From: Marihabitans asiaticum
Lineage (GTDB): Bacteria > Actinomycetota > Actinomycetes > Actinomycetales > Dermatophilaceae
Direction of reading: 5' to 3'
DNA length: 64,000 nt
NCBI RefSeq assembly: GCF_007828725.1
Contig: NZ_VIUW01000003.1
Coordinates: 186,001 to 250,000, forward strand
Of this stretch, positions 7,964 to 17,885 are shown piece by piece; the first letter of the stretch is position 1, and the number at the start of each line of letters is the position of its first letter. The notes under the pieces were generated by a model. That model was not told the DNA's origin. It was given only the letters and a program-made list of their open reading frames with translations, and did not search any database. The translations under genes and the position numbers were made by a program.

Positions 7964-8587
7964 ATGGACGGCACGCTGCTCGAGGTCATCGGCTGGCTCG
8001 GCTCCGCGGTGCTCGTTGTCTCGTTGCTGCAGACCAACCTGCACCGGCTGCGGTGGATCAACCTCGTGGGCTGCCTGGTCCTCATCGGCTACAACGCCGC
8101 AGTCGGGGTCTGGCCGATGGTCGGGCTCAACGTCGTGCTCGCCGTGATCAACGTCGTCCGCCTCGCCCAGGGCGCCCGCGACCGGCACGACGCCCGAAAG
8201 TACGAGGTGCTCGAGGTCCCCGGCGACGACGCCTACCTTAGGCACGTGCTGCGGGTGCACGAGGCCGACATCCGTCGCTTCAACCCCGGCTTCGTCCACG
8301 ACCCCTTCGCCGACCAGGACGCCTACCTCGTGCTCACCGGTGACGAGACCGTCGGGGTGACGATCGTCGCGGACGAGGGCGAAGGGGTGGGGCAGGTGCT
8401 CCTCGACTACGTCACCCCCCGCTACCGCGACCGCAGCCCCGGCGAGTTCGTCTTCGGCAGCGACGGCCCGATCGGCCAGGGCCGGTTCACCACCGTGCGG
8501 ACACCCCCTGGCATGGTCGCCCCCTACTACGACAGGCTGGGTTTCGTCTCGGCCGGCGACCGGTACGAGAAGCGAGTTGCTCGATGA
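7964..8587 (+). CDS. YgjV-like membrane protein with acetyltransferase-like C-terminal region
   Basis: 207 aa. Residues 1-68 form three or so membrane helices of the YgjV type (IGWLGSAVLVVSLLQTNLHR, then WINLVGCLVLIGYNA). Residues 80-207 are soluble and look like a GNAT-type fold: YLVLTGDETVGVTIVADEGE, LLDYVTPRYRDRSPGEF and a terminal YYDRLGF, which resembles the final strand-helix of N-acetyltransferases. Function unknown. The gene appears to have its own leaderless promoter. Its TGA overlaps an ATG at 8584 in the frame of the next gene. Confidence 0.7.
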   Translation: MDGTLLEVIGWLGSAVLVVSLLQTNLHRLRWINLVGCLVLIGYNAAVGVWPMVGLNVVLAVINVVRLAQGARDRHDARKYEVLEVPGDDAYLRHVLRVHEADIRRFNPGFVHDPFADQDAYLVLTGDETVGVTIVADEGEGVGQVLLDYVTPRYRDRSPGEFVFGSDGPIGQGRFTTVRTPPGMVAPYYDRLGFVSAGDRYEKRVAR

Positions 8588-8607
8588 CGCGCGACGAAGG
8601 GAGAAGC

Positions 8608-10080
8608 ATGTACCAGCTCATCAAGGGGCAGGAGCGCAGGGGCAGCGGCGGGGAGCAGCCGCTGGTCGACCCCTCGACGGGGGAGGAGCTCGGCACCGTC
8701 GACCTGGCCTCCACCGAGGACGTCGATGCGGCGGTGGCCGCTGCAGGCGAGGCGTACTCGGAGTGGTCGCGGCTGCCGCACGTCGAGCGGGCCACGATCA
8801 TGCACAAGGCGGCGGACATCCTCGACGGCCAGTTCGAGGAGCTCGCCCAGGCCGAGACCGCCGAGTGCGGCAAGGCGATCCGGCTGTGCCGCGAGTTCGA
8901 CGTGCCAGGCTCGATCGACAACGTGCGCTTCTTCGCCGGAGCCGCCCGGCACCTCACCGGCATGGCCTCGGCCGAGTACAGCGGTGAGCACACCTCGACG
9001 ATCCGCCGTGAGCCGATCGGGGTCGTCGGCTCGATCGCCCCGTGGAACTACCCGCTGCAGATGGCCGCGTGGAAGGTGCTGCCCGCCATCGCCGCCGGCA
9101 ACACCATCGTGCTCAAGCCCTCCGAGCTCACCCCGACGACCTCGCTGATCTTCGCCAAGGCCTTCCACGAGGCGGGAGCGCCGGCTGGGACGGTCAACGT
9201 CGTCGCCGGCAACGGGCCGGACGCCGGAGCGCACCTCATGCGGCACGAGGACGTGTCGATGGTCTCCTTCACCGGCTCGACCAGGGTCGGGCGCACGGTC
9301 CTGGAGGCCGCGGCGACCAACGCCAAGCGGGTCCACCTCGAGCTCGGGGGCAAGGCCCCCTTCGTCGTCTTCGACGACGCCGACCTCGAGGCCGCGATCC
9401 ACGGCGCGGTCGCCGGGTCGCTGATCAACGTCGGGCAGGACTGCACCGCCGCGACCCGGGCGATCGTGCACCGCAGCGTGCTCGAAGACTTCGTCGCCGG
9501 CGTCGCCGACCTCTTCGGCCGGGTCGTCATCGGGCCGACCCGGGACGAGGCCACCGACATGGGCTCGCTCATCTCCTTCGACCACCGCGACAAGGTCGCC
9601 GGCATGGTCGAGCGGGCCCGCGGCTACGCCACCGTTGTCTGCGGCGGTGAGGCTCCGCAGAGCGGCGACCTCGCCAACGGCGCGTACTACCGGCCCACCC
9701 TCGTCACCGACGCGGCGCCGGACAGCGAGATCGTCCGCGACGAGATCTTCGGCCCGGTCCTGGTCGTCCTGCCCTTCGACGACGACGACGAGGCGATCCG
9801 CCTGGCCAACGACACCCCCTACGGCCTTGCCGCCTCGGCGTGGACCACCGACCTGGGCCGGGCGGGTCGGGCCAGCCGCGAGATCCAGGCCGGCTGCGTC
9901 TGGATCAACGACCACATCCCGATCATCAGCGAGATGCCGCACGGCGGCTACAAGCAGTCCGGCTTCGGCAAGGACATGTCGCATTACTCCTTCGAGGAGT
10001 ACACCCAGGTCAAGCACGTGATGACCGACATCACCGGGGCCGCCCGCAAGGAGTGGCACCGCACGATCTTCACCACCTGA
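8608..10080 (+). CDS. NAD-dependent aldehyde dehydrogenase (gamma-aminobutyraldehyde/betaine aldehyde type)
   Basis: 490 aa, normal for the family. It contains VVGSIAPWNYPLQMAAWKV, the NAD-binding loop SFTGSTRVGR, the general-base glutamate in HLELGGKAPF, and the catalytic Cys279 in NVGQDCTAATRAIVH. The overall sequence resembles E. coli PatD (gamma-aminobutyraldehyde dehydrogenase in putrescine degradation), but substrate assignment within this superfamily is unreliable. ATG 8608 follows GAAGGGAG and matches the usual N-terminus; ATG 8584, overlapping the previous stop, is a possible alternative. No other polyamine genes are nearby. Confidence 0.88.
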   Translation: MYQLIKGQERRGSGGEQPLVDPSTGEELGTVDLASTEDVDAAVAAAGEAYSEWSRLPHVERATIMHKAADILDGQFEELAQAETAECGKAIRLCREFDVPGSIDNVRFFAGAARHLTGMASAEYSGEHTSTIRREPIGVVGSIAPWNYPLQMAAWKVLPAIAAGNTIVLKPSELTPTTSLIFAKAFHEAGAPAGTVNVVAGNGPDAGAHLMRHEDVSMVSFTGSTRVGRTVLEAAATNAKRVHLELGGKAPFVVFDDADLEAAIHGAVAGSLINVGQDCTAATRAIVHRSVLEDFVAGVADLFGRVVIGPTRDEATDMGSLISFDHRDKVAGMVERARGYATVVCGGEAPQSGDLANGAYYRPTLVTDAAPDSEIVRDEIFGPVLVVLPFDDDDEAIRLANDTPYGLAASAWTTDLGRAGRASREIQAGCVWINDHIPIISEMPHGGYKQSGFGKDMSHYSFEEYTQVKHVMTDITGAARKEWHRTIFTT

Positions 10081-10102
10081 CCGCGTGGCCTGCGTGGCTG
10101 GC

Positions 10103-10108
10103 TAAAGT
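10103..10108 (+). promoter_or_regulatory. -10 hexamer of a leaderless promoter
   Basis: TAAAGT ends exactly 7 nt before ATG 10116, with no ribosome-binding site between. Confidence 0.6.
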
Positions 10109-10115
10109 CCGCCCC

Positions 10116-10766
10116 ATGCGAGTCAGGAGCGCGGCCCTGTGGGCCCTCACCGCCGGGGCCGCGGCGGCGGACTGGGTGGCGGTCGCCACCGCGAACCGGC
10201 GCCTCGAAGTGGTCGCCAAGCCCGGCGCGATGGTCGCCCTCGGGGCCGCTGCGGTGTCCTCGGGTCTGCTGGAGCGTCCCTGGGGCCGAGCCCACCTCAC
10301 CGGCCTCGCCTTCGGTCTCGGCGGCGACGTGCTGCTCCTCGGTGACGGCGAGGCGTTCTTCCTCGCCGGGCTGAGCTCCTTCCTCGTCGGCCACCTCGCC
10401 TACCTGCACGGCTTCTCCCGCATGGGGATGCGCCGCAGCCGGTGGGTGGCGGTAGGAGCGGCGGCGCTCGCGCCGTCCGTTGCGCTCAGCGCCCCGGCGC
10501 TGGCCCGCCTATGGGCTGACGGCGGCGTGGTCGCGGTCGCGCCGGTGGGCGCCTACGCGGGGGTGATCGCCGCGATGAGCCTGGGCGCCTGGTCGACGGG
10601 GGACCGGCTCCTCGGCCTCGGCTCGAGCCTCTTCGTCCTCAGCGACGCCGTCATCGCCGTCGACGCCTTCGTCGACCCGGTCGAGCAGGCGGGCCTGAAG
10701 GTCATGGTGCCGTACCTGCTCGCCCAGGCCCTCATGGCGGCGGCCGCGACCCGGTCCGGCAGCTGA
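10116..10766 (+). CDS. YhhN/TMEM86 family membrane protein (lysoplasmalogenase-like)
   Basis: 216 aa with about eight predicted helices. The conserved pattern of the YhhN family is visible: [13 protein letters not shown] near residue 35, [20 protein letters not shown] around residues 66-85, GHLAYLHGF, and a C-terminal [10 protein letters not shown] with [10 protein letters not shown]. Human and Legionella members hydrolyse the vinyl ether bond of lysoplasmalogen; the substrate in actinobacteria is not established. The gene has its own leaderless promoter and is followed by the leuS leader. Confidence 0.85.
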   Translation: MRVRSAALWALTAGAAAADWVAVATANRRLEVVAKPGAMVALGAAAVSSGLLERPWGRAHLTGLAFGLGGDVLLLGDGEAFFLAGLSSFLVGHLAYLHGFSRMGMRRSRWVAVGAAALAPSVALSAPALARLWADGGVVAVAPVGAYAGVIAAMSLGAWSTGDRLLGLGSSLFVLSDAVIAVDAFVDPVEQAGLKVMVPYLLAQALMAAAATRSGS

Positions 10767-10851
10767 CCGGAGCGCTGGCTCCGCCCCCTTCGCCGGTATC
10801 GTGCGAGACCGGGCCCGAGCGGCCCTCGTCGACCGCGAGAGACAAGGACTC

Positions 10852-13755
10852 ATGAGCCAGACCCCGCACCGTTACACCGCCGCCCTGGCCGACCAGATCG
10901 AGCTGGCCTGGCAGGACCGGTGGGAGGAGGAGGGCAGCTTCCGGGCCCCCAACCCGGCCGGCCCCTGGGCCGAGCCCGAGCGGGTCGCGCAGACCGACGG
11001 TCACCTCCTCGTCCTCGACATGTTCCCCTACCCCTCGGGGGCGGGGCTGCACGTCGGGCACCCCCTCGGCTACATCGCCACCGACGTCTACTCCCGCTAC
11101 CAGCGGATGCTCGGCAAGAACGTCCTGCACTGCCTCGGGTACGACGCCTTCGGCCTGCCGGCCGAGCAGTTCGCCGTGCAGACCGGGCAGCACCCGCGCA
11201 AGACCACCGAGGACAACATGGTGGTGATGAAGCGCCAACTGCGCCGCCTCGGCCTGGGCCACGACGACCGCCGCGCCTTCGCCACGATCGACCCCGACTA
11301 CTACCGCTGGACGCAGTGGATCTTCCTGCAGATCTGGGACTCCTGGTACGACACCGAGGCCGTCCGCGAGGACGGCGGACGGGGTCGGGCGCGGCCCATC
11401 GCGGACCTCGTCGCCTCCTTCGAGGCCGGCCGTGACCTGCCGAAGGGGTACTCGGGCACCTGGTCGCAGCTGTCGCCGACCGAGCGGGCGGCCGTGCTCG
11501 ACGAGTACCGGCTCGCCTACACCAGCCACGCGCCGGTCAACTGGGCGCCCGGCCTCGGGACGGTCCTGGCCAACGAGGAGGTCACTTCCGACGGGCGCAG
11601 CGAGCGCGGCAACTTCCCGGTCTTCAAGGCCGACCTGCGCCAGTGGATGATGCGGATCACCGCCTACGCCGACCGCCTCGCCGACGACCTCGACCGGGTC
11701 GACTGGCCGGAGAAGGTCAAGGCGATGCAGCGCAACTGGATCGGGCGCAGCGAGGGCGCGTCGGTGACCTTCCCGGTCACGACGACTGCGGGCGAGGCCG
11801 CCGGTATCGAGGTCTTCACGACCCGCCCGGACACCCTCTTCGGCGCGACCTTCATGGTGCTTGCCCCCGAGCACCCGCTGCTGGACCAGATCGTCCCCGG
11901 CGGTGGCTGGCCCGAGGGCACCCGGCAGGCCTGGACGGCCGAGGCGGACACCCCTTCGTCCGCGGTCGAGGAGTACCGCCGCGCCGCCGCGCGCAAGAGC
12001 GACGTCGAGCGACAGATCGAGGACAAGGTCAAGACCGGGGTCTTCACCGGCGCCTACGCGACCAACCCGGTCACCGGCGCGCAGATCCCCGTCTTCGTCG
12101 CCGACTACGTGCTCATGGGGTACGGCACCGGCGCGATCATGGCGGTGCCGGCCCAGGACAGCCGCGACTGGGACTTCGCGACCGCCTTCGACCTCGACAT
12201 CGTCCGGACGGTGCAGCCGAGCGAGGGCCACCCCGATGACGAGGCCTTCACCGGTGACGGGCCCGCGATCAACTCGGCCAACGACGAGATCAGCCTGAAC
12301 GGCATGGGTGTCGTCGAGGCGAAGTCGGCGATCACCGCCTGGCTCGAGGACAAGGGCCTGGGTCGGGCCACGGTCAGCTACAAGCTGCGTGACTGGCTCT
12401 TCTCCCGCCAGCGGTACTGGGGCGAGCCCTTCCCGATCGTCTTCGACGAGGACGGGGTCGCCCATGCGATCCCCGAGGAGCAGCTGCCGGTCGAGCTCCC
12501 GGAGGTCGACAACTACTCGCCGAAGACCTTCGACCCGGACGACTCGAGCCAGGAGCCCGAGGCCCCGCTCAGCCGCGCCGAGGAGTGGGTCGACGTCGAG
12601 CTCGACCTCGGCGACGGCCCGAAGCGGTACCGCCGCGAGACCAACACGATGCCCAACTGGGCGGGCTCGTGCTGGTACTACCTGCGCTACCTCGACCCGG
12701 CGAACGATCAGGCCTTCGTCGACCCGGCCAACGAGGCGTACTGGGTCGGTCCGCGCGAGGAGACCGTCGCCGGCGCGCCCGCGGGGGCCACGGACCCCGG
12801 GGGCGTCGACCTCTACATCGGCGGGGTCGAGCACGCGGTGCTGCACCTGCTCTACGCCCGCTTCTGGCACAAGGTCCTCTTCGACCTCGGACACGTGAGC
12901 AGCGAGGAGCCCTTCCGCCGCTACTTCTCCCAGGGCTACATCCAGGCCCACGCCTACCGCGACGACCGCGGCCAGCCGGTGCCCGCCGCCGAGGTCGAGG
13001 AGAGCGTCCTTGAGGACGGGACGAAGGGGTGGACCTGGCAGGGCCGACCGGTCACCCAGGAGTACGGCAAGATCGGCAAGTCGCTGAAGAACGCGGTCTC
13101 CCCGGACGAGATGTACGAGCAGTTCGGCGCCGACACCTTCCGCGTCTACGAGATGTCGCTCGGGCCGCTGGAGCAGTCCAAGCCGTGGGAGACCCGGGCC
13201 GTCGTCGGCGCGCAGCGCTTCCTCCAGCGGGTGTGGCGCAACGTCGTCGACGAGGAGACCGGTGAGCTGCGGGTCACCGACGACGCCCTCGACGCCGACA
13301 CCGAGCGGGTGCTCCACCAGAGCATTGCCGCGGTCCGCGCCGACTACGCCTCGCTCGGCTTCAACACCGCGATCGCCCGCCTCATCGAGCTGAACAACGC
13401 GATCACCAAGCTGCCCGCGCCGCCCCGGGCCGCGGTCGAGCCGCTCGTGCTGATGATCGCTCCGGTCGCCCCGCACATCGCCGAGGAGCTGTGGGCTCGG
13501 CTCGGGCACACCACGTCGCTGGTGCACGAGGACTTCCCCGTCGCCGACGAGTCCAAGACGGTCGAGTCCAGCGTCACCTGCGTCATCCAGATCAAGGGCA
13601 AGGTGCGCGACCGGGTCGAGGTGCCTGCGGACATCGACGAGGACGCGCTGCGCGAGCTGGCGCTGTCCCGGGAGAAGGTCGCGGCGGCGACCACCGACGG
13701 GGTCCGTACCGTCATCGTCCGTGCACCCAAGCTCGTCAACGTCGTCCCGGTCTAG
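10852..13755 (+). CDS. leuS: Leucyl-tRNA synthetase
   Basis: 967 aa. The class I signature HIGH appears as HVGH in [14 protein letters not shown] (about residues 67-70), and the KMSKS loop as KIGKS near residue 740 ([17 protein letters not shown]). The editing domain lies between ([20 protein letters not shown]), and the C-terminal tRNA-binding region ends with [11 protein letters not shown] 10852 was chosen because AAGGA lies just upstream and the N-terminus matches the family; the open frame extends 17 codons further without a better start. A TATCGT hexamer at 10797-10802 could be the -10 of its promoter, giving a ~45-nt leader. No T-box structure is evident. Confidence 0.97.
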   Translation: MSQTPHRYTAALADQIELAWQDRWEEEGSFRAPNPAGPWAEPERVAQTDGHLLVLDMFPYPSGAGLHVGHPLGYIATDVYSRYQRMLGKNVLHCLGYDAFGLPAEQFAVQTGQHPRKTTEDNMVVMKRQLRRLGLGHDDRRAFATIDPDYYRWTQWIFLQIWDSWYDTEAVREDGGRGRARPIADLVASFEAGRDLPKGYSGTWSQLSPTERAAVLDEYRLAYTSHAPVNWAPGLGTVLANEEVTSDGRSERGNFPVFKADLRQWMMRITAYADRLADDLDRVDWPEKVKAMQRNWIGRSEGASVTFPVTTTAGEAAGIEVFTTRPDTLFGATFMVLAPEHPLLDQIVPGGGWPEGTRQAWTAEADTPSSAVEEYRRAAARKSDVERQIEDKVKTGVFTGAYATNPVTGAQIPVFVADYVLMGYGTGAIMAVPAQDSRDWDFATAFDLDIVRTVQPSEGHPDDEAFTGDGPAINSANDEISLNGMGVVEAKSAITAWLEDKGLGRATVSYKLRDWLFSRQRYWGEPFPIVFDEDGVAHAIPEEQLPVELPEVDNYSPKTFDPDDSSQEPEAPLSRAEEWVDVELDLGDGPKRYRRETNTMPNWAGSCWYYLRYLDPANDQAFVDPANEAYWVGPREETVAGAPAGATDPGGVDLYIGGVEHAVLHLLYARFWHKVLFDLGHVSSEEPFRRYFSQGYIQAHAYRDDRGQPVPAAEVEESVLEDGTKGWTWQGRPVTQEYGKIGKSLKNAVSPDEMYEQFGADTFRVYEMSLGPLEQSKPWETRAVVGAQRFLQRVWRNVVDEETGELRVTDDALDADTERVLHQSIAAVRADYASLGFNTAIARLIELNNAITKLPAPPRAAVEPLVLMIAPVAPHIAEELWARLGHTTSLVHEDFPVADESKTVESSVTCVIQIKGKVRDRVEVPADIDEDALRELALSREKVAAATTDGVRTVIVRAPKLVNVVPV

Positions 13756-13766
13756 GAGGTGCTCTC

Positions 13767-14615
13767 GTGAGCCGCGTCGCGGTCGTCACCGACTCCACCG
13801 CGACCTTCCCCGTGGGCAGCGATACCTCGTCGGTGCGGGTCGTGCCGCTGCAGGTGCTCGCGGGGGAGTCGACCTGGACCGACGGTGAGGTGAGCGGGCG
13901 TGACATCGCGGCCGCGATGCGCGAGAAGCAGCGGGTCAGCACCTCGCGACCGACCCCGCACGCGATGCTCGCCGCGTACGAGGCGGCCGCGGAGCAAGGG
14001 GCGAGCGAGGTCGTCTCGATCCACCTCTCCTCGGCCCTGTCCTCGACCTATGACAGCGCGTGCAGCGCCGCGGCGGACGCGCCGGTCCCGGTGCGGGTGG
14101 TCGACAGCCGCACGATCTCCTACCCGCTCGGGCAGGCGGTCCTGGCTGCCGTGGAGGCGGCGGAGGACGGGGAGGACGGCGAAGGGGTCGAACGTGCCGC
14201 CCTGGCGGTCAGCGGAGCCTCCGAGGTGCTGCTCTACGTCGCGACCCTGGAGCACCTGCGCCGCGGCGGGCGGATCGGCGGAGCCCAGGCGTTGCTCGGG
14301 TCGGCACTGTCGATCAAGCCGATCCTCGAGCTGCGCGACGGCGTGGTCGAGCCGCTGGAGCGAGTGCGCACGGCGGGCAGGGCCCTCGCCCGGGTCGAGG
14401 CGCTCGCGATTGAGCGGGCGGGCCGGCTGGCCGGCGAAGGGGGAGTGCTCCGGGCCGCCGTGGTGCACCTGGACGCGCAGGAACGCGCCGCCAGGCTGCA
14501 GGAGTCGCTGTCGGAGGCGCTCGACGTGCCGGTCGAGCTCGCCGAGCTCGGCGCCGTCATCGGCGCCCACGTCGGTCCGGGCACGATCGCTGTGGGGCTG
14601 ACCGGCCGACCCTAG
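13767..14615 (+). CDS. DegV family fatty-acid-binding protein
   Basis: 282 aa. The N-terminal VAVVTDSTATFP and the TSRPTPHAML segment are typical of DegV proteins, followed by VSIHLSSALSSTYDSA and VVDSRTISYPLGQAVL. The family binds a single fatty acid; some members (FakB) present it to the kinase FakA. The C-terminal HVGPGTIAVG is also conserved. The GTG start has a strong AGGAGGT site overlapping the leuS stop region, so it is likely co-transcribed with leuS. Its stop codon shares the sequence CTAG with the convergent TetR gene. Confidence 0.9.
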   Translation: MSRVAVVTDSTATFPVGSDTSSVRVVPLQVLAGESTWTDGEVSGRDIAAAMREKQRVSTSRPTPHAMLAAYEAAAEQGASEVVSIHLSSALSSTYDSACSAAADAPVPVRVVDSRTISYPLGQAVLAAVEAAEDGEDGEGVERAALAVSGASEVLLYVATLEHLRRGGRIGGAQALLGSALSIKPILELRDGVVEPLERVRTAGRALARVEALAIERAGRLAGEGGVLRAAVVHLDAQERAARLQESLSEALDVPVELAELGAVIGAHVGPGTIAVGLTGRP

Positions 14616-15253
14616 CGCCGAGTGCTCGCTCCGGCCAGATAGCCGTCGACGAGGGCGGTGACCGCACGCACCGAGTCCTCGACGCTGCGCTCGCACTCGG
14701 AGGTCTCGTGGTCCATCGACAGCATGAAGAGCGACCCGACGGTCGCCACCGCGAGCGATCGCGGCTCCGGCTGGTCCGGGACGTTGTGGCTTTGCGCGAG
14801 CGAGGCGATCATGGCGCTCACCTGGTCCAGCAGCGCCTGGCGGTGAGCGCTGAGCGCCGCGGACTTCTCGCTCCCGGGGCGCCAGAACTCCGCGATGACC
14901 AGCCGGGCGAAGCCGGGGTGTCCCTGGAGGAACTGCAGGGCCCACCGCGCAGCGGCCGTCAGCCCTTCGCGGGGGTCGTCTTGAGCCTCGAAGGCGTCGG
15001 CGACGCCGGTCATCACCAGCTCCAGGCCGTAGCAGAGCAGGCCCTCGACCATCGCCCCCTTCGACCCGAAGTTGTAGTACACGGTGCCCTTGGACACCCC
15101 GGCCGCGGCGGCCACCTCCTCGACGGTGGTCGACCCGGTGCCCTTCTCACTCATCACCGCCATCGCCGCCTCGAAGAGGCGCAGCTGGGTCTTGCGGGTG
15201 CGCTCCGGGCGCCGCCTGACGGGGGCGCCGGAGCGCTCGCTCGTGGTCGTCAC
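14612..15253 (-). CDS. TetR family transcriptional regulator
   Basis: 213 aa. The N-terminal DNA-binding domain (about residues 20-70) has the usual sequence: LRLFEAAMAVMSEKGTGSTT, VEEVAAAAGVSKGTVYYNFGS, KGAMVEGLL. The C-terminal half is a ligand-binding helical domain of unknown specificity (HPGFARLVIAEFWRPGSEKS). It is the last gene of a three-gene operon with an ABC-ATPase-like protein and a large membrane protein, starting 1 nt after the previous stop. The palindrome in the operon promoter at 18948-18961 is a good candidate for its operator, implying autoregulation. Its 3' end overlaps degV by 4 nt. Confidence 0.9.
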   Translation of the reverse strand: MTTTSERSGAPVRRRPERTRKTQLRLFEAAMAVMSEKGTGSTTVEEVAAAAGVSKGTVYYNFGSKGAMVEGLLCYGLELVMTGVADAFEAQDDPREGLTAAARWALQFLQGHPGFARLVIAEFWRPGSEKSAALSAHRQALLDQVSAMIASLAQSHNVPDQPEPRSLAVATVGSLFMLSMDHETSECERSVEDSVRAVTALVDGYLAGASTRR

Positions 15254-15254
15254 C

Positions 15255-17885
15255 TCAGAGCACCACTTCCGGGTGGAGCTTGCTCAGCGTCCAGGTGCGA
15301 TGGCGCACCGTGCCGAGGTAGCTGAAGGCCAGGCCAATGGCCAGGTAGAGCAGCATCAGGGCGCTCAGCCCGGCGATCGAGCCCAGGTCGACGCCGTAGA
15401 TGAGCCGGCGCATCCCGGTCAGCCCGTAGCTCATCGGGAGCACATGGTGCAGCCAGCGCAGGGACTCCGGCAGGGTCTCGTAGGGCATCATCCCGCCGCA
15501 GGTCACGAGCTGGAGGATGAGCAGGATGAGCACGAGCAGCTTGCCCGGCGCCTCGAGCAGCGCGATGAGTCCTTGGACGATCGCCGAGAACGAGACTGAG
15601 ACGAGGACGAGGAAGAGCAGCACCAGCCACGGCCGTTCCATCTCGAAGTCGAGGGCGAGCTTGACCACGGTGAAGAGCACCACGGCCTGACCGGCACCGA
15701 TGAGCGCGAAGGGGAGCCACGAGCCGAGCGTCACCCGCAGGTTCGAGGTGTTCGAGGCCAGGGCGCGGTCGTTGGAGGCGCGGAGGAACTGCCCGGCCAT
15801 GAGCAGACCGATCCACAGGGCGAGCACCATGAAGAACGGCCCCATCCCCTCGCCGTACGTGCTGGCCGAACCGAGTGAGCTGCCCTGCGTCTGCACCGGC
15901 TTGGACATCACCGAGGCGAGCGAGTCGCGCTCCTCCTCGTCCAGGTCGGGGATCTGGTCCTTGCCCTTCTCCAGGCCCTTGTTCAGCTCGTCGGTGCCCT
16001 CTTCGAGCCGGTCCGACCCGTCCTGGACCTGCCCGGCGCCGTCGTCGAGCTCGGAGGACCCCTCGACCGCCTTGCCGGTCCCGTCGGCCAGCTGCTCGGC
16101 ACCGTCGAGCGCCCGCTCCTGCCCGGCGACGAGCTGCTCGACCCCGGAGACGAGCTGGCCGGTGCCGTCGCGCAGCTGGCCGGTGCCCTGGGTGAGGCGG
16201 GTCGCGCCGGCGTTGAGCTGACCGGCGGCCGAGTCGAGGTCCCCGACCTTGTCGTCGAGCGTGCTCAGCCCGTCCGCCAGGGTCCCCGCTCCGGAGCTCA
16301 GCTCGTCGGCGCCGTCGGCGAGGTCACCGGTCCGGTCGGCGAGGGTCGTGGCACCGTCGGCGAGCGTGCCGGCCGCGGTGCTGGCCTCCTCGAGACCGCT
16401 GTCGAGCCGGCCGGCGCCGGCGTCGATCTGCGCCACGGCGCCGATCAGGGTGTCGATCTGACCGCCGATGCTCGACCCGCCACCGGCCGCGCAGGCCGAC
16501 CCGCGAAGCTCGGTGAGGCCGGACCCGACGTCGCTGGCCTCGAACCGGTCCAACCCCTTGGCGGTCGCGTCGGCCACCCTGCTGCGGGCCGCCTCGCCGG
16601 AGACGTCGGTGACGATCTGGTCGGCCTGGGCCTGGGTGAGTACCCCGGAGTCGACGAGCGGTTGCACCTGCTCGGCGACGACCGACCCGACCTCGGAGAC
16701 GACCGCGTTGGAGACGTCCGTGCCCAGCCGGCCGGTCGCCTCCGCGTCGTTGATCGCCGAGAGATCGGTGCAGACCTGCTCGAGGTTCGTGGAGACCTCA
16801 CCAAGGCCCGAGCTCTGGAGACTCTCGTCGAGCTGGGAGGTGCCGTCGCGCAGGTCCGAGGCACCTTCGCTCAGCGCTCGTGTGCCGTCGGCGAGCTCAC
16901 CGGCACCCGAGCTGAGCCGGTCCGCGCCGTCCTTCAGCTGGCCGGCGCCGTCGGCCAGCTCGGCCGATCCGGACGCGAGGTCGCGTCCTCCCTTCGCCGC
17001 GGTGGCCGTCGCGTCCGACAGGCGGCCCGTTCCGTCGGCGAGCTGTCCGAGCCCGCCGGAGAGCTCGGTGGCTCCCTCGTCGACCCTGCGCGCCCCGTCG
17101 TCGAGAGCGCGAGCGCCGTCCAGGCCGTCTCGTGCGCCGGCGAGGAGCTGTCCCTGCCCGTCGACGAGGGTGAGTGCACCGTCGTTGAGCTGCAGGGCGC
17201 CGTCCTTGAGCTGGGCGGTCCCGTCCTTGAGCTGGTCGATGGCCGAGGAGAGCTCGACCGTGCCATTGGCGATCTCGCGCGAGCCGTCGGCCGCCTCGGC
17301 GACCTGGTCATGGATCGTGGTGAAGGAGGCGAGCAGCTGGCTCGCGGTCTCCTCGCCGACCTCCGAGGACACGGTGTCCCGGACGGTCGTGCCGGCCTTG
17401 CCCACGATGTTGGTCAGGAGGTAGTTGTTCGCGTCGTTGGTGATCAGCTCGATCCCGGCTGCCTCGGGGTCGACCGGACCGGCACTGCCGTCCTCGTCCG
17501 GGGCGAAGCGTGAGGTCGAGAGCAGGTGCTCGGTGAAGTCCGCAGGGGTCACGAGGGCGAAGTCGACCGTGCCGTCGGTGACGTCCTCGACCGCTGCCTC
17601 TCGGTCGGGGTAGTCGTGCCAGTCGAAGTCCGCGGACTCACGCAGCTCGTCGCCGACCTCCTGCCCGGTGTTGCGGAAGGTGCCATCCTCGGTCGTCGCG
17701 CCCTTGTCGCTGACGACCAGCGCGCCCTTGACCTCGTCGACGTTGCCGTAGATGTCCCAGTTGGAGTAGAGGTACACGCCGCCGTAGAGCAGCGGGATGC
17801 ACAGCATCGCGATGAGCACGAGCTTGGGCATGACGCCGCCGGAGAAGCGCTTGATCTCGGTGAGAGCGAGGCGAAGGGAGGTCAT
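15255..17885 (-). CDS. YhgE/Pip-type membrane protein with long heptad-like repeat region
   Basis: 876 aa. One membrane helix is near the N-terminus (LVLIAMLCIPLLYGGVYLYS) and five or six lie in the last ~230 residues, an arrangement like YhgE/Pip proteins and ABC-2 type exporters. Between them, two long blocks (about residues 200-370 and 480-650) repeat seven-residue units such as QLKDGAL, ELADGAG and QLRDGTG, which should form an extended extracytoplasmic helical stalk. One YhgE homologue is a phage receptor component; others are linked to ESX-like loci. The gene overlaps the preceding ATPase-like gene by 4 nt and is followed by tetR, suggesting a regulated export or surface system. Confidence 0.85.
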   Translation of the reverse strand: MTSLRLALTEIKRFSGGVMPKLVLIAMLCIPLLYGGVYLYSNWDIYGNVDEVKGALVVSDKGATTEDGTFRNTGQEVGDELRESADFDWHDYPDREAAVEDVTDGTVDFALVTPADFTEHLLSTSRFAPDEDGSAGPVDPEAAGIELITNDANNYLLTNIVGKAGTTVRDTVSSEVGEETASQLLASFTTIHDQVAEAADGSREIANGTVELSSAIDQLKDGTAQLKDGALQLNDGALTLVDGQGQLLAGARDGLDGARALDDGARRVDEGATELSGGLGQLADGTGRLSDATATAAKGGRDLASGSAELADGAGQLKDGADRLSSGAGELADGTRALSEGASDLRDGTSQLDESLQSSGLGEVSTNLEQVCTDLSAINDAEATGRLGTDVSNAVVSEVGSVVAEQVQPLVDSGVLTQAQADQIVTDVSGEAARSRVADATAKGLDRFEASDVGSGLTELRGSACAAGGGSSIGGQIDTLIGAVAQIDAGAGRLDSGLEEASTAAGTLADGATTLADRTGDLADGADELSSGAGTLADGLSTLDDKVGDLDSAAGQLNAGATRLTQGTGQLRDGTGQLVSGVEQLVAGQERALDGAEQLADGTGKAVEGSSELDDGAGQVQDGSDRLEEGTDELNKGLEKGKDQIPDLDEEERDSLASVMSKPVQTQGSSLGSASTYGEGMGPFFMVLALWIGLLMAGQFLRASNDRALASNTSNLRVTLGSWLPFALIGAGQAVVLFTVVKLALDFEMERPWLVLLFLVLVSVSFSAIVQGLIALLEAPGKLLVLILLILQLVTCGGMMPYETLPESLRWLHHVLPMSYGLTGMRRLIYGVDLGSIAGLSALMLLYLAIGLAFSYLGTVRHRTWTLSKLHPEVVL

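Noticed and set aside
10732..13527. 931-codon open frame on the minus strand opposite leuS
   Set aside because: It is antisense to a certain gene. Long antisense frames arise because GC-rich third positions avoid stop codons. The translation is Arg/Gly/Val/Asp-rich with no family resemblance.
15900..17300. Repetitive GTCGGCGAG-like DNA
   Set aside because: It encodes the heptad-like repeats of the YhgE/Pip protein and is explained by them.
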